From assembly GCA_021204545.1 (NCBI GenBank), contig JAJPZF010000080.1, positions 1-6,635 on the forward strand: DNA of 6,635 nucleotides, in the 5' to 3' direction. The notes beneath the pieces were generated by a model. It saw only the letters and a program-made list of their open reading frames with translations, did not search any database and was not told the origin of the DNA. The DNA comes from Prevotellaceae bacterium. Lineage in GTDB: Bacteria; Bacteroidota; Bacteroidia; Bacteroidales; Bacteroidaceae. Below are positions 1 to 5,829 of the stretch, piece after piece; within the stretch, counting starts at the first letter, position 1, and each line of letters opens with the position of its first letter. Made by a program: the position numbers and the translations under genes.

Positions 1-1098
1 CGCGCCGAGGGTGAGCGTTGCCCCGAGGGCGCGGGCCTTGCCCTTGGTCTTGTTCGTCTTGTGGAAGTTGAAGAAGTCGCTCAGCTGGTCTCCGAGGTCG
101 TCCATCTGGTCGTCGAGCTTGTCGTCCTTGTCTCCTGTCATGCCCACCTCGTGGAAGCCGTCGAATGTCCACGTGTCGTCGGCGGTGTTGGCGACGGTGC
201 TTGCTCCCCACTTAATGAAGCCCAGGTCGGTGATGGCGGCGGAGAACTCGAGGTCGTCGCGGAACTTGTAGGTAGCTCCGAGGTCGAACGCCAGGCCGCC
301 TCCGTTAAGTCCGTAGCTGCCCATGTCAATGTCGTCCCACGAGATTAGGTCGCCCTCGTTCTTCTCGTCGTCGTAGCTTGCGCCAGCCTCCGCCTTGGTT
401 GGCATCTCAAGCCCCTTGAGGCCGACGGACATCTCGCCCTTCGAGTGCACCTCCCACTCTTCGTCGGTCATCCTCACCGTCAGGTCCTTCATCTTCACCG
501 AGGCTTGCGCCAGCCCTACCAATACCTTAACCTTCGCCCCGACGTCGAGGTTGTCCAGCACCTTGCGTGAGTGACCGAGGGCAATCTCGGCGTAAGTCAT
601 CGAGGAGAGCCCGAGGTTGCCGATGTCGTAGTAGGTGTTGGAGCTGCTCATGCCAAGCTTCATGAACTCGAACATATCCTTGGGTATGCTCATCGACGTG
701 CTGCTCCTCAGGTTAAGCTCAACGGTGTTGAAGCCTCCCCACTTGAAGAAGCCCGCCGACATTATGTTGTACGTGAGGTCGGCGTTCACTTTGTTCTTGC
801 CCTTAAGCCCCGAGAGGAAGCTATTGGCGTCCACGCTCTCGTGCATGAACGTCGTGAGCTGCCCGCCGGGCAGCTTGTAGAGGAAGTTCGACACTCCCAC
901 TGTTCCCTGCGCCCCGGCGTTGATGTTGCCGAGCACGAACGGGAAGCTAACGTAGTTCCTCTCGCCTGCCATGGCGGGGTTCATGCGGTGCTGGTAGGTG
1001 TATCCGTCAAGGAAATATGCGCTTCTCAGCCCGTCTTGCGCCAGTGCGGCGGCTGTGCAGCCGAGGGCGAGCGCCGCGGTTATGACTAAAGTCTTCAT
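1..1098 (-). CDS. DUF5723-family outer-membrane beta-barrel-like protein (C-terminus cut by window edge)
   Basis: The frame is open from the chosen ATG to base 1, giving 366 residues with no stop, so the 3' end lies outside the window; by my recollection of the family about 100 residues are missing. Residues 1-20 form a signal peptide (MKTLVITAAL start, Ala-Leu-Ala before Gln21), which suggests signal peptidase I cleavage. The mature start (GLRSAYFLDGYTYQHRMNPA, 23-42), the GFFKWGGFNTVELNLR block (116-131), the ALGHSR motif (173-178) and the DLGATYK...DLGFIKW block (272-297) match what I know of Bacteroidetes DUF5723 proteins, which resemble outer-membrane barrels and have no established function. 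Alternating hydrophobic/polar strands fit a barrel. An acidic segment follows (323-341). An in-frame ATG at 1131, 3 bp after the upstream stop, would add 11 residues (MKTLHNNHSRA); I prefer 1098 because it gives a cleaner signal peptide, but 1131 would suit translational coupling. It is the second gene of an operon with the lipoprotein upstream. Confidence 0.88.
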   Translation of the reverse strand, partial: MKTLVITAALALGCTAAALAQDGLRSAYFLDGYTYQHRMNPAMAGERNYVSFPFVLGNINAGAQGTVGVSNFLYKLPGGQLTTFMHESVDANSFLSGLKGKNKVNADLTYNIMSAGFFKWGGFNTVELNLRSSTSMSIPKDMFEFMKLGMSSSNTYYDIGNLGLSSMTYAEIALGHSRKVLDNLDVGAKVKVLVGLAQASVKMKDLTVRMTDEEWEVHSKGEMSVGLKGLEMPTKAEAGASYDDEKNEGDLISWDDIDMGSYGLNGGGLAFDLGATYKFRDDLEFSAAITDLGFIKWGASTVANTADDTWTFDGFHEVGMTGDKDDKLDDQMDDLGDQLSDFFNFHKTNKTKGKARALGATLTLGA

Positions 1099-1134
1099 TG
1101 CTCTGCTGTGGTTGTTATGTAGTGTCTTCATGGC

Positions 1135-2874
1135 TTAGTTTGCGTCAATGGTTACACCTCCTAATAGATTAATACGAATGTTGTCCAGCGTCACGCTCTG
1201 CGACTGGTTGATGTTCACGCCCACGCAGTCCTGCACGTTCGTGGAGAAGAGGCGAAGCAGCAGCCCGTCGAGCAGGGTTATGTTCTCACGCTCGAGGCAC
1301 GTTATGTAGAACTTCACGTGGCTCGTGCTCGGGCTCTCGGGCGTGCCTGCGGGGAGCCTCGGCGTCTCGGGGTCCATCTCCAGCGTCATCTTCGTGTCGG
1401 GTATGGTGTCGCTGTTGATGTCCATAAGCGCGGCCGTCAGGTCGAGCTGCAAGGGCACCTTGTTATGTATGTCCATCGTCACCTCGAGCTTATCCGCTCC
1501 CGTGACCTTCCTAAGGTCGTCGCGCCAGCCCGACAGGCTGTCCCTGTAGACGATGGCAAGCTTCTCGCCGAAGCAGAGCGGGGCGACCATGTGGTACTTC
1601 ACGTCGAGCTCGGTGGTCTCGTCCATATCTACCCAGCACTTCTGCTTAACCACGTCTGCCTCGATGTCATATATGTCCATCTTGTCGGGTATGCGACGCA
1701 TCATGTCCACCATTCCCGATATCTTCACCTGGCTGTCCACGCTGCTGCTCTCGCTTGCGGGCAGGTGGTCGGGGAAGAGACCGAGGACGTAGCCCTCGTC
1801 GTCCGACGGCTCGGCGATGATGCTGTCCGAGGTCGTCACGCCGATATAGTCGGAGCCGATGGAAAGGTCGTGCGACTCGGTCTCGTACTCACGGTAAAGG
1901 AACGACTTGAACTTTATCTGTGTGAAGTTGATGGGCATCTCAGTGGGGTTCACCACGGTCATGTATATCTGCGGGTTGTCCCAGTCGAGGTTAGTCTCCT
2001 CGTCTTGCAAGACATCGTCGATGTCCGTGAACTCCATCGGGTCTACTGTTATGTCTATCTCAGGCTCCACTATGCCGTGGATTCTCAGCAGGTTCGTTTG
2101 GCTCGTCCCGATTTCTGCTGTGAGGTTGGTGGCGGACGAGTTGCTTGAGCTTACGTTGCCGCTGAGCAGGATGTTGCCTCCCATTGTCAGCGTGCCGGGG
2201 TTGCCCGAGGTGAAGCTGGTGAGCGGGCTTGTGAAGTCGTAGTGCGACAGGTAGACAGTCACCGTGGTGGGCAGTGAAGCGGCCTCGTTGAAGGTGATAA
2301 CGTTGTTAGAGGCAGTGTACTTGCTGCCCGAGCCTTGCACAGTCCAGTAGTCGGGCAGGGTGATCGTGAAGCCTTTGCTCAGCGTCAGCCCCGAGCCTCC
2401 AAGCGTGAAGATAAGCGTCCCCACGACTTCCGCCTCGTCCATCTCTATGATTTCCTCGCCGATAGCGTCCGTGGTGTTCACCGCCACGCTTAGGCTCACC
2501 TGCTGGCCGCCCGCCGCTACAGAGGCGCTTCCTTTCATGGAGTTTGCAGACAAGTGGGCGGCTGGGGTGGTGATGGTACTCCTGTTCTCGTCCTCCGCGT
2601 TGTCGGCGTAGAGGTAGAGGTCGCCCTCGTCCATGTCCCAGTCTCCCTGTTCGGCGATGCGAAGGCTGCCAGTGTTCGTGCTGTCGACACTGAGGATCTC
2701 GTCCATTGTCATCTCTTCCGTGTCGCTCGACGGCACCATCAACGAGTCGCCGCCAAGCGTGACGGTGAAGTCGATGTTACCTGTCAAGTCGTAATCGTTG
2801 TCAACGCACGAGGCGACTGACAGCGCAAGCACGGCTGTCGCCACGGCAAGAGCGTGGCTCTTCATTGTTTTCAT
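1135..2874 (-). CDS. Large predicted surface-exposed lipoprotein, function unknown, partner of the DUF5723 gene
   Basis: This 579-residue protein starts MKTMKSHALA, has a hydrophobic stretch at 9-21 and a lipobox ending Val20-Ala21-Ser22-Cys23, so it should be cleaved by signal peptidase II and lipidated at Cys23. The next residues (V-D-N-D-Y-D, 24-29) are acidic, like the lipoprotein export signal that sends Bacteroidetes lipoproteins to the cell surface, so surface exposure is likely. The rest is rich in Ser, Thr, Asp and beta-strand patterns, suggesting several beta-sandwich domains; I recognise no named domain. Two segments (303-327 and 464-488) share an Asn-x-x-(Met/Val)-Pro-(Ile/Leu)-x-(Phe/Leu) pattern followed by alternating hydrophobics. 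In-frame ATGs at 2958, 2880 and 2865 are alternatives; 2880 adds only Met-Arg, while 2958 would put 28 unneeded residues before the signal peptide. The stop lies 3 bp before an ATG of the barrel gene, so the two are surely co-transcribed. I recall similar lipoprotein/DUF5723 pairs in other Bacteroidales. Confidence 0.88.
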   Translation of the reverse strand: MKTMKSHALAVATAVLALSVASCVDNDYDLTGNIDFTVTLGGDSLMVPSSDTEEMTMDEILSVDSTNTGSLRIAEQGDWDMDEGDLYLYADNAEDENRSTITTPAAHLSANSMKGSASVAAGGQQVSLSVAVNTTDAIGEEIIEMDEAEVVGTLIFTLGGSGLTLSKGFTITLPDYWTVQGSGSKYTASNNVITFNEAASLPTTVTVYLSHYDFTSPLTSFTSGNPGTLTMGGNILLSGNVSSSNSSATNLTAEIGTSQTNLLRIHGIVEPEIDITVDPMEFTDIDDVLQDEETNLDWDNPQIYMTVVNPTEMPINFTQIKFKSFLYREYETESHDLSIGSDYIGVTTSDSIIAEPSDDEGYVLGLFPDHLPASESSSVDSQVKISGMVDMMRRIPDKMDIYDIEADVVKQKCWVDMDETTELDVKYHMVAPLCFGEKLAIVYRDSLSGWRDDLRKVTGADKLEVTMDIHNKVPLQLDLTAALMDINSDTIPDTKMTLEMDPETPRLPAGTPESPSTSHVKFYITCLERENITLLDGLLLRLFSTNVQDCVGVNINQSQSVTLDNIRINLLGGVTIDAN

Positions 2875-3158
2875 ACGCATAATGCTTTGAGAGTTTATCA
2901 GGATTAATCGTTTAATCTCACGGGTTAGTAGCGCGAAGGTAAGCATAAGTATTAACATAAAGCCTCTTTCCTTTAGAAATCTTCACACCTTTATGGCAAC
3001 TATTTTCCGTTTGTAACCCATCGTGATACGCTTTTTCTCAGCAAGAGATTAGCCCGCGGGCAGTGTAGCTTTTCCTGCAAGGCTGCCTTACCTTCTCGTT
3101 ATCAATATGTTATCTGCGAAGATTCACTGCGAGAGCCAAACTTTGATGCGGCAGACAT
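2875..3158. promoter_or_regulatory. Divergent intergenic region upstream of the lipoprotein operon
   Basis: This AT-richer stretch separates the leftward operon from the rightward GH20 gene and should hold the operon promoter. On the minus strand I see only imperfect -7 boxes: TACCTTCG (2941 to 2934) and TACTTATG (2951 to 2944), each one base off TAnnTTTG, and neither has a TTTG at the expected distance upstream. The first would give a leader of about 50 nt. A perfect 10-bp palindrome GCCCGCGGGC lies at 3052-3061, and a dyad AAGGC-T-GCCTT at 3079-3089; either could bind a regulator, but both are short enough to occur by chance. No small ORF here is convincing. Confidence 0.35.
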
Positions 3159-3189
3159 TTTGCCCGCTCGCCGCATTCCGCTACCTTTG
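3159..3189 (+). promoter_or_regulatory. Bacteroidetes-type sigma-ABfr promoter for the GH20 gene
   Basis: TTTG at 3159-3162 (part of TTTTG) and TACCTTTG at 3182-3189 are separated by 19 bp. This matches the -33 TTTG / -7 TAnnTTTG consensus of the Bacteroides housekeeping sigma factor in sequence and spacing. Transcription would start a few bases after 3189, leaving a leader of roughly 15-20 nt before the ATG at 3212. That leader has no Shine-Dalgarno sequence, as is usual in this phylum, and no room for a riboswitch. Confidence 0.75.
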
Positions 3190-3211
3190 ACTTCACTAAC
3201 AATCAGCCCGC

Positions 3212-5281
3212 ATGCAAGCAAGAAACCCCTTCCTCTACGCAGTTCTCGCGATAATCCTCACCGCCATCGGCCATCAGTCCGCCTTCGGCAAGGCGGAACA
3301 CCTGCTGCCTGTGCCAAAAATCATTGCTGAGAACGAGGGGGCGAGCCGCTTCGAGTTGGGCAGGCCCATAGCATTGCTTTCGGACAGTTCCTGCTATGTT
3401 CTCGACGAGTTCCTTAAGAGATTTTCCAACGACAAAGGCGGACGAGGGGCGACGATCAGCGTGCGGTTCGTCGACGACATACAGGGTTCGTCGGAAAAGC
3501 CGCTCGCCGGCTACCGGCGCGAGGCATATTCTCTGCGCGTCTCTGCCGACACCGTTGAGATTCTCGCCCTGAACCTCGTCTCCCTCACACGAGCCGCGCA
3601 GACGCTCTGGCAACTGGCAGAGGGGTGGGAGAGCGGTGAGGAGGCGCTCGAGCCTGTAAGCATCACCGACTGGCCCGCTTTCCCCGTGCGGGGCTTCATG
3701 CACGACTGCGGCCGCAGCTACATTGACACGCGGGAAATCCTGCATGAGATTGACCTGCTCTCCCGCTTCAAGGTGAACACGTTCCACTTCCACCTCACCG
3801 AGAACCAGGCGTGGCGTATGCAAATACTCTCTTATCCGCAACTGACGGCTGCCGAGACGATGACGCGCGACCAGGGCAAGTTCTACACACAGGCGGAGTG
3901 TACATTTATAGAAAGGTACGCGCGCACGCGAGGGGTCTACGTTATCCCCGAGATAGACATGCCCGGCCACAGCGGGGCGTTCGCGCGGGCTATGGGTCAC
4001 GACATGCAGACCGCGGAGGGAAAGACTGAGCTGAAGCGGATACTGGCCGAGGTGGCTGCCGCCTTTCCCCTTGCGCCTTACATCCACATCGGTGCCGACG
4101 AGCGGCAGATTACCGACCCGACTTTCTTGCCGGAGATGGCGGAGACGGTGCGACGAACGGGCAGGAAAGTGGTGGTGTGGAACCCGATCCGCGGCGTGGA
4201 CATTGCGGCGCAGGACTTCTGCGACATGACGCAAATGTGGTCGACCGCGGGGAGGGCCGTCCCGGGCAAGCCTAATATCGACTGCCGCTATAACTACATA
4301 AATCATTTTGACTGCTTTGCCGACATCGTGGGGCTGTACAAGAGCAACATCTACTATCAGCAGGCGGCCACCGACGAGGCGGTAGGCACTGTCACTGCGG
4401 TATGGAACGACCGCCCGTTGCCCTTGCAGAGCGACATCCTGAGGCAGAATAATTTCTACGCCTGCGTGCTTGCCTCTGCCGAAAGGGCCTGGAAGGGCGG
4501 GGGAGAGGAGTATATAGAGCAGGGCGGGGTGACCTTGCCGCCGGAGGGCAGCGACGTGTACGAGGAGTTCGCCGACTGGGAGCGTCGCTTCCTTTTTCAC
4601 AAGCGGCACTCGCTCGCCGGCGAGCCTGTTCCCTACGTTCGGCAAACGAATGTGCGCTGGCTCATCACGGACGCTTTTCCCAACGGCGGGCAGGCTGCTG
4701 CCGTCCTTCCGCCCGACACGCTGGGGCCGCAGCCCTTGTTCGTGCTTGGCGCTGACACGTTCCGCACCCGCCGGGCAACGGGTGCCGCCGTCTATCTGCG
4801 CCACACTTGGGGCGGCGTCGTGCCTGCTTTTTTCGACGACCCGCAGACCGGCACCACGGCTTACGCCTGGACCTTCGTCTATTCTCCCCTGGAACAGACC
4901 GCGGGGGCGCTCGTGGAGTTCCAGAACTACAGCCGCTCCGAGTCCGACCCTTCGCCTTTCCCCTCGCAATGGGACCGCAAGGGCTCGCGCCTCTGGCTTA
5001 ACGACGAGGAGCTGCTTCCGCCCCAGTGGCTGGGCAATCCCGACGAAGCGAACCCTGAGCAGCCGTTGCTAAACGAGAACTTCTCGGCGAGGAAACCCCT
5101 CGAGGTGCGCCTGCGCAAGGGCTGGAACAAGGTTTTCCTGAAGCTCCCTTACGTGCCGGCACCCGGCGTGAGGCTTAATAAATGGATGTTCACCTTCGTG
5201 CTGACCGACCCCGAGGGCCGCAACGCCCTCGACGGCATCACGTACGACCCCGCCCCCCGTCTGCCCGGCACAGCCGAGTGA
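3212..5281 (+). CDS. Secreted GH20 beta-N-acetylhexosaminidase with C-terminal accessory domain
   Basis: This complete 689-residue enzyme should release terminal beta-linked GlcNAc or GalNAc from glycans by substrate-assisted catalysis. Residues 1-26 are a signal peptide (hydrophobic 7-20, likely cut after Ala-Phe-Gly). Residues about 30-150 resemble the GH20 N-terminal alpha/beta domain (LLPVPKII at 31-38). The catalytic TIM barrel runs about 155-465: Arg160 and Asp165 in PVRGFMHDCGR, FHFHLTENQAWR (191-202), PEIDMPGHSGAF (246-257), and the key pair Asp296-Glu297 in HIGADER, where Asp orients the N-acetyl group and Glu is the acid/base. Trp323, Trp343 and ASAERAW (421-427) fit the barrel's later strands. 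HIGADE replaces the usual HIGGDE, and Phe193 replaces a common Trp. Residues about 475-689 form a beta-rich domain (NVRWLITDAFPNGG, RLRKGWNKVFLKLP) that I recall from Bacteroides homologues of the same length. No SusC/SusD or regulator is adjacent, so its natural glycan is unknown; periplasmic or surface location is undecided. Confidence 0.93.
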   Translation: MQARNPFLYAVLAIILTAIGHQSAFGKAEHLLPVPKIIAENEGASRFELGRPIALLSDSSCYVLDEFLKRFSNDKGGRGATISVRFVDDIQGSSEKPLAGYRREAYSLRVSADTVEILALNLVSLTRAAQTLWQLAEGWESGEEALEPVSITDWPAFPVRGFMHDCGRSYIDTREILHEIDLLSRFKVNTFHFHLTENQAWRMQILSYPQLTAAETMTRDQGKFYTQAECTFIERYARTRGVYVIPEIDMPGHSGAFARAMGHDMQTAEGKTELKRILAEVAAAFPLAPYIHIGADERQITDPTFLPEMAETVRRTGRKVVVWNPIRGVDIAAQDFCDMTQMWSTAGRAVPGKPNIDCRYNYINHFDCFADIVGLYKSNIYYQQAATDEAVGTVTAVWNDRPLPLQSDILRQNNFYACVLASAERAWKGGGEEYIEQGGVTLPPEGSDVYEEFADWERRFLFHKRHSLAGEPVPYVRQTNVRWLITDAFPNGGQAAAVLPPDTLGPQPLFVLGADTFRTRRATGAAVYLRHTWGGVVPAFFDDPQTGTTAYAWTFVYSPLEQTAGALVEFQNYSRSESDPSPFPSQWDRKGSRLWLNDEELLPPQWLGNPDEANPEQPLLNENFSARKPLEVRLRKGWNKVFLKLPYVPAPGVRLNKWMFTFVLTDPEGRNALDGITYDPAPRLPGTAE

Positions 5282-5349
5282 CAAGGCAGGCCGATTGTCT
5301 CGTCTCGGGCGGGCGGGAGCCAATGTCCCGCAAACGATGCCCCTAAGGT

Positions 5350-5594
5350 GCATAACAAGCGTAGCCGGGGCCAGCGAGCCGGAGGCTCGCCAAATGAGCA
5401 AACGGAGCGCACGAAGTGCGAAGCGACACCCCCGGATAATGCGGTAGTGTTAATTAGTGCCGAAGGTACTGCACATATTCACATCGAACTTGCTGCGAAT
5501 GCGCCCTTGTCAATGGGTTGTACCTTCGGCACAATTCGGAATCATGTCCGATACCGGGGGTTCCGCTTCGCTCAACCCCCGGCTACGCTTATGC
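5350..5594. repeat. Nested inverted-repeat (MITE/REP-like) intergenic element
   Basis: Three sets of arms nest inside one another. The outer arms are AAGCGTAGCCGGGG (5357-5370) and its exact complement (5577-5590), 14 bp, extended by GCAT/ATGC (5350-5353 with 5591-5594) across a 3-nt bulge. The middle arms are GCGAAGCG (5418-5425 with 5564-5571) and CCCCCGG (5429-5435 with 5554-5560), separated by a 3x3 internal loop. The inner arms are GTGCCGAAGGTAC (5457-5469) and a perfect complement (5520-5532), 13 bp. Local hairpins sit between them: GCGAGCC-GGA-GGCTCGC (5374-5390), CGCAC-GAA-GTGCG (5408-5420) and TCGGA/TCCGA (5536-5551). The plus-strand translation of the right end (GFRFAQPPATLMQPLRG) is one I recall seeing among spurious short ORFs in many Bacteroidales genomes, which suggests a dispersed family; that is memory, not a search. 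There is no transposase in the window and no clear target-site duplication. Confidence 0.65.
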
Positions 5595-5648
5595 AACCCC
5601 TTCGGGGTTAATGTTGGTTTCGTTCGTCATCGCCTCGTGAGGCCGTGA

Positions 5649-5708
5649 GGAAAAGACTGCGCGACTTTCCGTGAAAGACTGCGCGACTTTTCGTGAATGA
5701 CTGCGCGG
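5649..5708. repeat. 22-bp tandem repeat, two full units and one partial
   Basis: The core GACTGCGCGACTTT occurs at 5655-5668 and 5677-5690, and its first ten bases return (GACTGCGCGG) at 5699-5708, spaced exactly 22 bp apart. Unit one (5649-5670) and unit two (5671-5692) agree at 19 of 22 bases; unit three (from 5693) agrees at 14 of its first 15 and then diverges. It sits about 40 bp after the palindromic element and before the terminator of the right-hand gene. Its role is unknown. Confidence 0.8.
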
Positions 5709-5738
5709 CCGCTGGCATGCGTCCCGCAGGTTCCGGGG

Positions 5739-5778
5739 AAAAGAAAATCGGGATGAGGCCTCAAAGACCCCATCCCGA
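5739..5778 (-). terminator. Rho-independent terminator of the TPR gene
   Basis: Read on the minus strand, TCGGGATG pairs with CATCCCGA (5778-5771 with 5755-5748), and the stem continues past one mismatch by two more G-C pairs. It is followed by TTTTCTTTT (5747-5739). It starts about 50 bp after the stop codon of the minus-strand TPR gene, with the T-tract on the correct side for that gene. In the plus direction the stem is followed by A's, so it should not terminate transcripts from the GH20 side. Confidence 0.8.
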
Positions 5779-5829
5779 AAAAACCAAATGCATTATGAAG
5801 TCGCTATATCTCTGCGGCCGGTTTGCCGA

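Larger units (their letters stand above)
5282..5829. other. 548-bp gene-free stretch between convergent genes, built of repeats and hairpins
   Basis: The GH20 gene and the TPR gene point at each other across this stretch. It contains a nested inverted-repeat element, a small AACCCC-TTC-GGGGTT hairpin (5595-5609), a GCCTCGTGAGGC palindrome (5632-5643), three 22-bp tandem units and a terminator for the right-hand gene. Just after the GH20 stop, GCGGGA/TCCCGC (5313-5318 with 5326-5331) can form a 6-bp stem, but it has no T-tract, so I do not call a terminator for GH20. Short ORFs here lack start signals, signal peptides or domains, and they follow the palindromes. Confidence 0.7.

Noticed and set aside
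571..1089. A 172-codon plus-strand frame opposite the DUF5723 gene
   Set aside because: It is antisense to a recognised family and has no features of its own.
1318..2148. A 276-codon plus-strand frame opposite the lipoprotein gene
   Set aside because: Its composition (His, Val, Arg, Leu) is that of an antisense shadow, with no recognisable domain; the minus-strand protein has a signal peptide and lipobox.
3203..4969. A 588-codon open frame on the minus strand, antisense to the GH20 gene
   Set aside because: Its translation is rich in Arg, His, Val and Gly without domains or a signal peptide, and it lies opposite a gene with clear family motifs and its own promoter. Long antisense frames are expected in GC-rich coding DNA.
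5313..5331. GCGGGA/TCCCGC stem as a terminator for the GH20 gene
   Set aside because: The stem is 6 bp and is followed by CAAACG, not a T-tract.
5348..5648. Short plus-strand ORFs of 63 and 87 codons within the palindromic element
   Set aside because: They follow the palindromes, overlap in different frames and show no start signal or domain; I read them as translated repeat sequence.
5649..5708. The 22-bp tandem repeat as a CRISPR array
   Set aside because: The units are directly adjacent, with no spacers, and no cas gene is present.
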